The notes under the pieces: generated by a model | Database searches by the model: none | Seen by the model: the letters and a program-made list of their open reading frames with translations, nothing else | What the model was told of the DNA's origin: nothing | In this document: piece by piece, positions 53,188 through 61,452 of the stretch | How the letters are laid out: each line of letters begins with the position of its first letter | Position numbering within the stretch: position 1 is the stretch's first letter | Position numbers and translations under genes: made by a program | Assembly: GCF_002165375.2 (NCBI RefSeq) | Contig: NZ_CP032134.1 | Location: forward strand, 62,001-126,000 | Origin: Acinetobacter chinensis | GTDB taxonomy: Bacteria; Pseudomonadota; Gammaproteobacteria; Pseudomonadales; Moraxellaceae | Reading direction: 5' to 3' | Length of the DNA: 64,000 nucleotides

Positions 53188-54060
53188 ATGTCAAACTTCC
53201 CTGTTGTAAAAGATTTTTTTCATGAAGATACGAACACTTTCAGTTACGTGGTGAGTGATCCAGCTACCAATTCATGTGCAATTATTGACAGTGTGCTGGA
53301 CTATGATGCTGCATCAGCCACAACTTTTACCACACATGCCGATCAGATTATTACCTATATCAAAGCACAGGGTTTAACAGTCGGGTGGATTTTAGAAACC
53401 CATGTTCATGCCGATCATTTAACTGCTGCACAATATCTCAAAACCGAATTAGGCGGAAAAATCGCCATGAGTCAGAGGATTGCTGTGGTACAAGAGATCT
53501 TTGCTGCGATTTATCATTTGGATATCAAACAGTGGAATACCCAACAATTATTTGATTATTTGTTTGATGATCATGAGCAATTCCTAATTGGTTCAATCGA
53601 AGCATATAACATCCCTACTCCTGGACATACGCCAGCCTGCTTGAGTTATGTCATCGGTGATGCCGTGTTTGTGGGTGATACCTTGTTTATGCCGGATTAT
53701 GGTACGGCACGCTGTGATTTCCCAAGAGGAAGCGCATCAATTCTTTTTGATTCAGTACAAAGCTTATATCAATTGCCTGAGAAAACACGCGTATTTCTTT
53801 GTCATGATTATTTGCCTGAAAAGCGCGATACCTATATGTGTGAAACGGATATTCAGACTCAAAAAAATCAGAACATCCATATTCACGATAGCACGACCAA
53901 AGATGATTTTGTCGAAATGCGAAATAAGCGTGATGCAGGTTTAAGTATGCCCAAACTGATTTTACCTTCGATACAGATCAACATGAAAGCAGGACAATTC
54001 CCTGAACCAGAAGAGAATGGTGTTTCTTATTTAAAGCTTCCGCTTAATTACTTCAAATAG
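53188..54060 (+). CDS. blh: Persulfide dioxygenase-type metallo-beta-lactamase-fold protein
   Basis: A 290-residue MBL-fold enzyme with the metal motif ETHVHADHLTA (HxHxDH, about 71-80), His in PGHTPACLSYV (about 151), the metal-bridging Asp in GDTLFMPDYGTARCDF and a final His in LCHDY. The Asp-rich ETHE1/Blh pattern fits oxidation of glutathione persulfide to sulfite with mononuclear iron. AGGAG lies 8 nt before the ATG at 53188. The sulfite formed can leave through the next gene's exporter. Confidence 0.9.
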   Translation: MSNFPVVKDFFHEDTNTFSYVVSDPATNSCAIIDSVLDYDAASATTFTTHADQIITYIKAQGLTVGWILETHVHADHLTAAQYLKTELGGKIAMSQRIAVVQEIFAAIYHLDIKQWNTQQLFDYLFDDHEQFLIGSIEAYNIPTPGHTPACLSYVIGDAVFVGDTLFMPDYGTARCDFPRGSASILFDSVQSLYQLPEKTRVFLCHDYLPEKRDTYMCETDIQTQKNQNIHIHDSTTKDDFVEMRNKRDAGLSMPKLILPSIQINMKAGQFPEPEENGVSYLKLPLNYFK

Positions 54061-54125
54061 GCAAATTTTAAGATTAAACAACAAGTTTTGTTTAATTGGT
54101 TTGGTAAGAGGGGGTGACAGTAGTG

Positions 54126-54908
54126 ATGTGGATGCTAATACTTGAAGGTTTAGTCATCGGTGGTTTGCTAGGGTTAACAGGTGCCGGTGGTGGCATTCTG
54201 GCTGTACCCGCACTGATGGCAAGTCAAGGATGGACGGTCGCACAAGCTGCACCTGTTGGCTTGCTTGCAGTCACTTTATCTGCCTTGGTTGGAACATTTG
54301 AAGGCTTATTTAAGAAAATAGTACGCTATCGCGCTGCGCTTTGGATTGCACTGATCAGCATTCCTTCAGCACGTTATGGTGTGCATCTGGGAGGAATAAT
54401 TTCTCCTGTATGGCTTACCTTGGCATTCAGTTTAGTCATGCTCGTGGTTGCTTACCGGATTTTTTTTAAAAAAGTGAATGACCATACAGGGGTGCTGTGT
54501 AAAGTTAACCAAACAACTGGTCGTCTGATTTGGAACATGAAAACTGCATTGTCTCTCGGCGCCATTGGTGTCGTGGCAGGTTTATTGACTGGTTTGCTTG
54601 GGGTAGGTGGGGGATTCGTGATTGTTCCAGCACTGAGTAAAGTAACTGATCTTGATATGCGCAGTATTGTTGCGACCTCGTTGATGATTATTTTCCTGAT
54701 AGGTGGTGTCAGCATTTCAGCTCATATTTTAGATGGTTTTCAATACCCCGTTTCGGTCACGCTGACTTTCGTTTTAGCTTGCATGGCTGGGATGTTGATT
54801 GGTCGAAGTTTGATGCCTTTAGTTAAGAATAGTCAAATCCAAAAGGTTTTTGCCATAACTGTCATAAGCGTAGCATTTTATTTAATTTCTACAGTCATCA
54901 TAACTTAA
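54126..54908 (+). CDS. TauE/SafE-family sulfite exporter
   Basis: A 260-residue membrane protein with seven to eight helices and the twin TauE/SafE repeats (GLLGLTGAGGGILAVPALM near the start; GLLTGLLGVGGGFVIVPAL near 155), each with its glycine loop. It probably exports sulfite, the product of persulfide dioxygenase. I prefer ATG 54126, as the strong AGAGGGGGTGA lies just upstream; GTG 54114 is possible. Confidence 0.87.
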   Translation: MWMLILEGLVIGGLLGLTGAGGGILAVPALMASQGWTVAQAAPVGLLAVTLSALVGTFEGLFKKIVRYRAALWIALISIPSARYGVHLGGIISPVWLTLAFSLVMLVVAYRIFFKKVNDHTGVLCKVNQTTGRLIWNMKTALSLGAIGVVAGLLTGLLGVGGGFVIVPALSKVTDLDMRSIVATSLMIIFLIGGVSISAHILDGFQYPVSVTLTFVLACMAGMLIGRSLMPLVKNSQIQKVFAITVISVAFYLISTVIIT

Positions 54909-55008
54909 TACAAGCAAGAGATTAGAGCCAAATTTAAAAACTGCATTTTAAAGACATGAATATTTAATCAGAGACCAGATTTCTAAAGATCGGAAGAGGT
55001 AAAGAGTA

Positions 55009-55404
55009 ATGAAAACAGCAGAACAATTAATTTCAATGGCAAAAAACCGAATTCAAGAAGTGACGGTCGCAGACTTACTTGAAGCTATGAAAAACCATAA
55101 AACCATTCTGATTGATGTTCGGGAACCAGATGAATTTCAGGCGGCAGCGATAGACCGAGCCGTGAATTATCCTCGTGGTGTTTTAGAAATGAGAATTCAC
55201 CAGCATCCTGTGGCGAGCCATCATTGCGATACCTTGCAAGCACTAGAACATCTTAAAGATCAGCCGATTTATTTGATTTGTGGGACGGGTGGCCGATCAG
55301 CTCTGGCTACAGATACTTTACAGAATATGGGATTTACTCAGGTGAAATCTGTTCAGGGGGGATTCCAAGCATGGCTAGAGCAGGGTTATCCAGTAGAGAA
55401 ATAA
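55009..55404 (+). CDS. Rhodanese-domain sulfurtransferase
   Basis: A 131-residue single rhodanese domain with the active-site loop LICGTGGRSAL (catalytic Cys near residue 91) and VREPDEFQAAAIDRAVNYPRG. It carries persulfide sulfur between small thiols and can form thiosulfate from sulfite. Strong GGAAGAGGTAAAGAG upstream. It belongs to the sulfide module, after a 100-bp gap from the exporter. Confidence 0.9.
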   Translation: MKTAEQLISMAKNRIQEVTVADLLEAMKNHKTILIDVREPDEFQAAAIDRAVNYPRGVLEMRIHQHPVASHHCDTLQALEHLKDQPIYLICGTGGRSALATDTLQNMGFTQVKSVQGGFQAWLEQGYPVEK

Positions 55405-55459
55405 CCAGATTTCTATTTTAAGTCTAACTTAAGTTTATGGACATTCAAGTGAGAAAATC

Positions 55460-55795
55460 ATGAAGTACAAAGAATTAACTCAAAATATTTCAGGCAGTTT
55501 AAAGACATTAGCGCAGGATTCTCCTGATTTAATGAAAAGTTTTAATCAATTGTCACAAGTTGCAATGCGAGATGGTGTTATTGATCCTAAAACCAAAGAA
55601 CTGATTGCCTTAGCGATTGGTGTTGCAGCACGATGTGATGGCTGTATCGGTTTTCATGTCAGAACTCTAGTCAAAATGGGGATGACATTACAAGAGTTGG
55701 AAGAAGTGCTTGGGGTTGCAGTGTATATGGGAGGCGGGCCTTCATTGATGTATGCCGCTAATGCATTGGAAGCATTTAAAGAGTTTACAGCTTAA
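55460..55795 (+). CDS. Carboxymuconolactone decarboxylase/AhpD-like protein
   Basis: A 111-residue all-helical protein with the AhpD-type redox motif RCDGCIGFHVRTLVKMG (CxxC plus His, about residues 49-60). AhpD-like proteins with CxxC take part in peroxide or thiol redox reactions; small members are frequent in sulfide/persulfide operons. The exact substrate is unknown. Confidence 0.85.
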   Translation: MKYKELTQNISGSLKTLAQDSPDLMKSFNQLSQVAMRDGVIDPKTKELIALAIGVAARCDGCIGFHVRTLVKMGMTLQELEEVLGVAVYMGGGPSLMYAANALEAFKEFTA

Positions 55796-55819
55796 TTTTT
55801 TCAATCATTGGGAAACGAT

Positions 55820-56440
55820 ATGAATCAGCATTGGGATAATCTTTATTCGCAAACACAGGATCTGTACGGCATTTCGCCCAATCATTTTATTCAACAGATA
55901 GCAGATCAGGTTCCAGTTGTGGGAAAAACTCTTGCTATAGCAGAGGGTGAGGGGAGGAATATCCTTTATCTGGCTGATAAAGCGAAACAGCAAAATGATT
56001 CATTTTCGGCAGAAATATGGGATTACTCAAAAGTTGCTTTGCAGCACTTATCTGCAAAAGCCCAACAAGCTGGTTTTGACTTCACACTGAGAAATATTGA
56101 TCTTAATGATGTCGAATGGCCAAGAGAGTGTTATCAAAATGTGATGTGTGTGTATGGGCATTTTGACGAAAATACTCAATTCAATGTTCTCACTGGGATT
56201 CGTCAAGCATTGACAAACAATGGCTGGTTTATTGGAGAGCTTTATTCTAAAGAGCAGATTGATTATCAAACCGGTGGTCCGAAAGATATTAACTATTTGT
56301 ACGATCCAATGTCGTTTCTTTCGGTATTTAAAAATGATCATCTTTATCATTTTTATGTGGGTGAGCAGGAACGTCATGAAGGCAAGTTACATAACGGAAA
56401 ATGTCATGTAGTTCAATTTGCAATTCAAGTGAAGAAATAG
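55820..56440 (+). CDS. SAM-dependent methyltransferase, TehB-like
   Basis: A 206-residue class I methyltransferase of the thiopurine/tellurite type: N-terminal HWDNLYSQTQDLYGISPNHFI and a SAM-binding strand TLAIAEGEGRNILYLADKAKQ (about 42-62), ending in CHVVQFAIQVKK. Relatives methylate thiols or chalcogen oxyanions, which would fit a sulfide-stress cluster. I start at ATG 55820, with GGGAAA upstream. Confidence 0.82.
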   Translation: MNQHWDNLYSQTQDLYGISPNHFIQQIADQVPVVGKTLAIAEGEGRNILYLADKAKQQNDSFSAEIWDYSKVALQHLSAKAQQAGFDFTLRNIDLNDVEWPRECYQNVMCVYGHFDENTQFNVLTGIRQALTNNGWFIGELYSKEQIDYQTGGPKDINYLYDPMSFLSVFKNDHLYHFYVGEQERHEGKLHNGKCHVVQFAIQVKK

Positions 56441-56502
56441 AGCGTAAAACGGTTCAAGCACGAGCATGGCTCACATGTTCATTTTATAAAAAAGAGAGGT
56501 TT

Positions 56503-57249
56503 ATGATGTCAACACGTTTTAATAATAAAGTGGCTTTAGTTACAGGTGCGGGTTCGGGTATTGGGCGAAGCACAGCATTGCTTCTTGCTAAGCAAGGGGC
56601 AAAAGTTGTTGTTTCAGATATTAATCTTGATGCAGCTGAGAAAGTTGCAGCTGAAATTATGACTGCTGGCGGTCATGCTGTTGCGAATAAAACAGATACA
56701 TCTCATCCTGAGGAAATGAAGCAAGCTGTTGAGTTTGCCGTGGAAAGCTTTGGGGCTCTTCATTTAGCCTTTAATAATGCGGGTATCTTAGGTGACGTCA
56801 ATCCGATTGCTGAGTTGAGTATAGAGGCTTGGCGTAGAGTCATCGATATTAATTTGAATGCTGTTTTCTATGGGCTGCATTATCAGATTCCAGCAATACT
56901 TAAGTCAGGTGGTGGAGCGATTGTTAACACCGCATCAATCTTAGGTTTAGTCGGGACAAAGAACATTTCAGGATATGTTGCGGCGAAACATGGTGTGACT
57001 GGTCTGACAAAGACTGCATCATTGGAGTATGCTGATCAAGGTATACGCATTAATTCAGTTCACCCTGGTTATATCCAAACCCCATTAATTGGAGAGTTTG
57101 AGGAATCAGAATTAGTGAAACTTCATCCAGTTGGCCGATTGGGTAAACCAGAAGAAGTTGCTCAAGTAGTGGCTTTTCTATTGTCTGATGAAGCTTCATT
57201 TGTGACCGGCAGTCAATATACTGTTGATGGTTCTTATACTTCACAATAA
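56503..57249 (+). CDS. Short-chain dehydrogenase/reductase
   Basis: A classical SDR of about 248 residues: NAD(P) loop VTGAGSGIGRS, NNAG, catalytic Ser in NTASILG and YVAAKHG (Tyr-x3-Lys), ending with the usual VTGSQYTVDGSY. Substrate unknown. GAGAGG precedes two adjacent ATGs (56503 and 56506); either could be the start. Last gene before a strong terminator, so it closes the sulfide operon or forms its own unit. Confidence 0.88.
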   Translation: MMSTRFNNKVALVTGAGSGIGRSTALLLAKQGAKVVVSDINLDAAEKVAAEIMTAGGHAVANKTDTSHPEEMKQAVEFAVESFGALHLAFNNAGILGDVNPIAELSIEAWRRVIDINLNAVFYGLHYQIPAILKSGGGAIVNTASILGLVGTKNISGYVAAKHGVTGLTKTASLEYADQGIRINSVHPGYIQTPLIGEFEESELVKLHPVGRLGKPEEVAQVVAFLLSDEASFVTGSQYTVDGSYTSQ

Positions 57250-57256
57250 TAAATTA

Positions 57257-57293
57257 AATAAGAAAACCCTGCAGATGCAGGGTTTTCTTATTT
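57257..57293. terminator. Terminator after the SDR gene
   Basis: Stem AAGAAAACCCTGCA/TGCAGGGTTTTCTT with a tight loop and flanking A/T runs; bidirectional, between the SDR gene and the convergent NifX-like gene. Confidence 0.9.
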
Positions 57294-57327
57294 TGTTCAT
57301 GATAAATTACAGCTTCAATCCAGAATT

Positions 57328-57636
57328 TTATTTGGCTGAAATTAAACTGCAGATAAATTGTTCTGGTTCAATTTCTGCCGTTACCATGACATGAACACCA
57401 ATATTTCTGAGTTTTTCTCGTAATCGATCGCCCATTCCCGTAGTTACGAATATATCCATAGGCAGCAGTTTTTCGAGTACCTTTCCAGACTGGGAAAAGG
57501 ATTGCTCCTTTTCAACTTCAATAAGTTGTTTGTCAGTCACTTTTCCATCTTTTAATTCATATTTCCAGAATTTCCGACATTTTCCCGCATGGGGCGTAAT
57601 ATGACGCCGGTTCTGAGATGTAATCACAATAAACAT
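57328..57636 (-). CDS. NifX/NafY-fold (dinitrogenase FeMo-cofactor family) small protein
   Basis: A 102-residue protein of the NifB/NifX/NafY C-terminal fold (MFIVITSQNRRHITPHAGKCRKFWKYEL, IFVTTGMGDRLREKLRNIGVHVMVTAE). In nitrogen fixers these bind FeMo-cofactor precursors, but no nitrogenase genes are here; stand-alone members probably bind iron-sulfur or metal clusters. It lies 92 bp downstream of a small HTH gene on the same strand. Confidence 0.8.
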   Translation of the reverse strand: MFIVITSQNRRHITPHAGKCRKFWKYELKDGKVTDKQLIEVEKEQSFSQSGKVLEKLLPMDIFVTTGMGDRLREKLRNIGVHVMVTAEIEPEQFICSLISAK

Positions 57637-57728
57637 GAAAATTTCCCCAAACCGATACGGTTATCTTTTTGCAGGTTCGTATCGGTCCTTAATGATTTTT
57701 AAATCACTCAAAATATGGCTCAGGCTCT

Positions 57729-57986
57729 TCAGGAAAGATTTTCCAATACAAACTGAGGTGACTTAATAAACAGTTTGATTAAAGCCTGTGCTGAACTTGA
57801 TGGATGACGAACACCTCTTTCCCAACTTTCCAGCGTTCTTGGGGATATGCCAAGTTTTGAGGCCAGCTGTTGTTGAGAAATATTCATTTTTTTACGTGCT
57901 CTTATAATTTCCTGAGCCAATGTTAAATTAACGATATATGGGAAATCATGATTAAAATTTACATGGTGCTGTTGAAGTAGATGCAT
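57729..57986 (-). CDS. Small XRE-family HTH regulator
   Basis: An 85-residue protein with a Cro/C1-type helix-turn-helix (MNISQQQLASKLGISPRTLESWERGVRHPSSSAQALIKLF, about residues 35-75). It resembles antitoxin-type HTH proteins, but no toxin gene is beside it, so regulation of the NifX-like gene is the simpler reading. Confidence 0.8.
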   Translation of the reverse strand: MHLLQQHHVNFNHDFPYIVNLTLAQEIIRARKKMNISQQQLASKLGISPRTLESWERGVRHPSSSAQALIKLFIKSPQFVLENLS

Positions 57987-58010
57987 AAATATCCTCTTCT
58001 TTCTAAGAAC

Positions 58011-58118
58011 CTAATAAGCAAGTTGAAGTAAGAATCTAAAGCTCATGGCAATCACCAATAAACTTAAGAAACCGACTAGCCATAACAAGATGAACCATTG
58101 GAATTTAGATAATTTCAT
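58011..58118 (-). CDS. Tiny oxidase subunit, DUF2474-like
   Basis: A 35-codon gene 11 bp downstream of cydB and on the same strand. The product is one membrane helix with a short basic start (MKLSKFQWFILLWLVGFLSL). Position, length and the W-rich helix start match DUF2474, the small protein that follows cyanide-insensitive oxidase operons, playing the part CydX has in E. coli bd-I. AAAGGAAT precedes the ATG. Confidence 0.78.
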   Translation of the reverse strand: MKLSKFQWFILLWLVGFLSLLVIAMSFRFLLQLAY

Positions 58119-58129
58119 TAGAAATTCCT

Positions 58130-59134
58130 TTAATGATAACCTTCATCCCCAACACGAACTTTATCTCTGAATACCCAGTATGATAGGGCGGTATAGACAA
58201 GTATGATTGGAATTAAGATCAGTGCGCCAATCAGTGCAAATAGTTGGCTATTGGCAGGTGCAGCAGCATCCCAAATGGTAATTGAAGGTGGGATAATGTA
58301 AGGAAAAATACTTATACAGAATCCTGTGTAAGCCAGAAATACGAGTCCTAAGGTATATAAAAAGGGCATAGCTTGGTTTTGCTTAATACATGAGCGTACC
58401 GCTAAAACGGTACAAACTAGAACAAGCAAAGGGACTGGGCTAAAATAAATCAATTGAGTGGGATTAAACCAGCGCTCAGCAATTTGTGGATGTGCGATTG
58501 GCGTATAGATACTGACAGCAATGAAAATAACCAATAAGCTAATCAAAAGCTTGGGCATTAATTTATACATATGCTTTTGTAGTACGTCATCAGTCTTCAT
58601 GATGAGCCAACCACATCCCAATGCTGCATAAACGACTACAACACCCAAACCTGTAAATAATGAAAAAGGTGTTAACCAGTCAAAGCCACCACCAGCGTAA
58701 CGATTATCAACAATATCAATACCCTGAATATAAGCTCCTAAGATTACACCTTGTAAGAAACTGGCAACAATAGAGCCCCAAATAAATGCATTATCCCAAA
58801 TGTACTTTGTTCGAGTAGCTTTGAAACGAAACTCAAAAGCCACGCCTCTAAAAATCAAAGCTATTACCATCAAGATGATAGGTAAATATAAGGCTGACAG
58901 AACCGCTGAATAGACAATAGGGAAAGCCGCAAAAAGACCAGCACCACCTAAAACCATCCATGTCTCATTACCATCCCAAACGGGGGCAACGGTGTTCATC
59001 ATGACATCACGTTCTTGCTGGTTTTTAATAAAAGGGAATAAAATCCCGATACCTAAATCAAAGCCATCAAGTACAACGTAAATAAAAACACCAACTGCAA
59101 TAATGACAATCCAGATTAAAGATAAATCAATCAT
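58130..59134 (-). CDS. cydB: Cytochrome bd-type oxidase subunit II (CioB/CydB)
   Basis: A 334-residue membrane protein with eight to nine helices and the subunit II signature VLDGFDLGIGILFPF and VWDGNETWMVLGGAGLFAAFP. With subunit I it reduces oxygen to water using quinol. The start overlaps the cydA stop (ATGA), so the two are coupled. It belongs to the cyanide-insensitive branch, judging from its partner. Confidence 0.92.
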   Translation of the reverse strand: MIDLSLIWIVIIAVGVFIYVVLDGFDLGIGILFPFIKNQQERDVMMNTVAPVWDGNETWMVLGGAGLFAAFPIVYSAVLSALYLPIILMVIALIFRGVAFEFRFKATRTKYIWDNAFIWGSIVASFLQGVILGAYIQGIDIVDNRYAGGGFDWLTPFSLFTGLGVVVVYAALGCGWLIMKTDDVLQKHMYKLMPKLLISLLVIFIAVSIYTPIAHPQIAERWFNPTQLIYFSPVPLLVLVCTVLAVRSCIKQNQAMPFLYTLGLVFLAYTGFCISIFPYIIPPSITIWDAAAPANSQLFALIGALILIPIILVYTALSYWVFRDKVRVGDEGYH

Positions 59135-60564
59135 AAAGATGCTCCTTGATCCTGATCATCAATTTTTTCATCAATGGCACTCAGAGGTCGCATTGGTGTT
59201 TTGAAATGGCCAACGCCTCCAATTTCTTCTGGTGCGTTATTTAAAAACTCTGGTCCTTTATGCATGAGTTTGAGCATGTAATAAATGCCCACACCAAAGA
59301 CAATGAAATACACGATCACAAAAATAATCAGAGTTAATCCAACTTGTTCCGCCGAAACAGGAGAAAGGGCATCTTTTGTCCTCATAACGCCATAGATAAT
59401 CCATGGCTGACGTCCTACTTCTGTGGTGAACCAACCTGCGAGTAAGGCGATGAAGCCTGAAGGGCCCATCAGGATTGCAAAGCGATGAAACCACTTACTC
59501 TCATAGAGGCTGCCTTTTTTTCTGAGCCATAGGGCAGTGACTGCAAGGAAGAGCATAAGCATACCTAGCCCAACCATGATACGGAAACTCCAAAATACTA
59601 TTGTTGAATTTGGGCGATCTTCAGGCGCAAAGTCTTTTAATCCTTTCACCGTCCCATTCATGGAGTGGGTCAGAATTAAGCTTCCTAAATGTGGAATTGC
59701 AATCGCATATTTCGTGCGTTCTTCTTGCATATCAGGAATACCAAATAAATATAAGGGCATCCCATGATCATGGTTCGTTTCCCAATGGCCTTCCATAGCA
59801 GCAAGTTTGGCTGGTTGATGTTTTAGGGTATTTAAACCATGGGCATCACCTATAAAAACTTGGAGGGGAGCTAAAATGAGGATTAACCAAAGTGCCATAG
59901 AAAATGATGTTTTGACTAATGCATCTCTACGGCCTTTGAGTAAGTGCCAAGCAGCAGTAGCAGCAACAAGAAGAGCTGCCACTAAAAAGGCTGCAAGTGC
60001 CATATGGAATAAGCGATAGATAAAGGACGGGTTAAAAACAATAGCAAACCAATCTTGAGGTACTACAATTCCATTTTCAATGGTGAAGCCTTGAGGTGTC
60101 TGCATCCAACTGTTTGAAGACAAAATCCAGAACATTGAAATACATGTACCGATGGCGACCATCAATGTGGCAAAAAAGTGTGCTTTTTTGCCGACTCGAC
60201 CCCATCCAAAAAGCATGATGCCTAAAAATCCAGCCTCTAAGAAGAAGGCACTTAGAACTTCATAACTTAGTAAGGGGCCTGTAATGCCTCCTGCAAATCG
60301 AGAAAATTCACTCCAGTTTGTTCCAAACTGATAGCTCATTACGACACCAGAAACGACACCCATGCCGAATGACAATGCAAATACTTTCACCCAGAATTTG
60401 AATAAATCATGATAAATAGAGTCGTTTGTTCTAAGCCATCGCCATTCCAAAACAGCAAGAAAACTTGCCAGCCCAATAGAAATCGCAGGGAAAATAATAT
60501 GAAATGACACCGTGAATGCAAACTGAATACGTGCTAACTCAAGTGCCGTAAAACCTAAGGTCAT
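59131..60564 (-). CDS. cydA: Cytochrome bd-type oxidase subunit I (CioA/CydA), short Q-loop
   Basis: A 477-residue subunit with the N-terminal heme-ligand helix (RIQFAFTVSFHIIFPAISIG), GTNWSEFSRFAGGITGPLLSYE and the GRQPW motif (TEVGRQPWIIYGVMRT). The length indicates the short Q-loop, as in the cyanide-insensitive oxidase CIO. Such oxidases also resist sulfide, which ties this gene to the sulfide module on the same transposon. Start at 60564 with GGAG 7 nt upstream, eight codons inside a longer frame. Confidence 0.92.
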   Translation of the reverse strand: MTLGFTALELARIQFAFTVSFHIIFPAISIGLASFLAVLEWRWLRTNDSIYHDLFKFWVKVFALSFGMGVVSGVVMSYQFGTNWSEFSRFAGGITGPLLSYEVLSAFFLEAGFLGIMLFGWGRVGKKAHFFATLMVAIGTCISMFWILSSNSWMQTPQGFTIENGIVVPQDWFAIVFNPSFIYRLFHMALAAFLVAALLVAATAAWHLLKGRRDALVKTSFSMALWLILILAPLQVFIGDAHGLNTLKHQPAKLAAMEGHWETNHDHGMPLYLFGIPDMQEERTKYAIAIPHLGSLILTHSMNGTVKGLKDFAPEDRPNSTIVFWSFRIMVGLGMLMLFLAVTALWLRKKGSLYESKWFHRFAILMGPSGFIALLAGWFTTEVGRQPWIIYGVMRTKDALSPVSAEQVGLTLIIFVIVYFIVFGVGIYYMLKLMHKGPEFLNNAPEEIGGVGHFKTPMRPLSAIDEKIDDQDQGASL

Positions 60565-60716
60565 AGCAACTCTCCACATCCGAAGCATGCTCTAGATTGC
60601 ATATGCTCTGATATGAGTGTGCCTACACAGATACGTGCATTTTTTAAAAGTAAAAACATAGCGATTAGTCTCTTCAACTAATTAAATTTCAAAACAATAA
60701 GGAATTGCCAATAAAT

Positions 60717-61184
60717 TTACACAGCAAAAGAGACAGGAGGTGCTCGACCTTGAGGGATCAGAAATAATTGTTTTAAAAGAAAGAAGATATGAAAGAAAGC
60801 TTCTTTAAAAGCTAATAACCGAACTTGAATTCTCACGACTACTTCTTTAACACCCATGTCTGGTAGTGGAACGACATGTGCGTAAACTACACAGTACTGA
60901 CATTGATGATTTGCATCGTGATGATGGCTAGATGAAGTTTTTTGTTTGGGATGTTCATGATTTAGCTTTTCAGTATCATAATTAGCTAAACTCAAATCTT
61001 GATCAGAGTGAGTATGCGAAGAATGTTCTGATCTATGCTCATGGTGAGAAGTATCTAATTGAAGTGCATGGACAATAGTGTCACAGACAGGAGAAATTTG
61101 ATATTTCTCTGGAAGTAAAGGCTGTATAAAAACAGCAATCTGTAACAAAATTGCTGAGAATGCGAGCAATCTTCCTAAAACCAT
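60717..61184 (-). CDS. His-rich secreted/membrane-anchored DUF2946-like protein
   Basis: A 155-residue protein with an N-terminal hydrophobic segment (LLAFSAILLQIAVFIQPLL), a His-rich middle (several HH/HxH groups about 48-95), the CQYC motif with a preceding CD at about 33, a second hydrophobic helix and the terminal PQGRAPP that marks DUF2946. Members are tied to copper homeostasis. Here the His/Cys content suggests binding of copper or zinc in the periplasm. Start at ATG 61184. It lies 150 bp from cydA on the same strand. Confidence 0.75.
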   Translation of the reverse strand: MVLGRLLAFSAILLQIAVFIQPLLPEKYQISPVCDTIVHALQLDTSHHEHRSEHSSHTHSDQDLSLANYDTEKLNHEHPKQKTSSSHHHDANHQCQYCVVYAHVVPLPDMGVKEVVVRIQVRLLAFKEAFFHIFFLLKQLFLIPQGRAPPVSFAV

Positions 61185-61333
61185 GATCACTTAGATGGTC
61201 TCAATTATCCAAGTAAGATCGTTAGATTGTAGCAGAACTACTATTTATTAAAAGTATAAACGATATTAATTTAATAGTTTTGATTTTAATCTAGTGTAAT
61301 AATTTTTAGGATAAAGTAAAAATACAAATAATT

Positions 61334-61365
61334 GATTTCAATCTGAATTAATTCAGATTGAAATC
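61334..61365. repeat. Perfect 32-bp palindrome
   Basis: Half-site GATTTCAATCTGAATT followed directly by its reverse complement, no loop. About 150 bp upstream of the DUF2946 gene. It could be an operator for a dimeric repressor or a cruciform-prone transposon sequence; no T-run, so not a normal terminator. Confidence 0.8.
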
Positions 61366-61431
61366 GTGCATGATTAATTTTGCTCTAAAAAATAATGATT
61401 AAAATTTATAAAGTAAAGTGGGTGAGAATAT

Positions 61432-61452
61432 TTTCCCTACATTGTAGGGAAA
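61432..61452. repeat. Perfect 21-bp palindrome TTTCCCTACA-T-TGTAGGGAAA
   Basis: Ten-base half-sites around one central base, 250 bp upstream of the DUF2946 gene and 130 bp past the tnsC stop. Its GC-containing arms look like a protein-binding site rather than AT-rich noise. Confidence 0.7.

Noticed and set aside
57729..57986. Antitoxin of a toxin-antitoxin pair
   Set aside because: The HTH protein is antitoxin-like, but the adjacent NifX-fold protein is not a known toxin.
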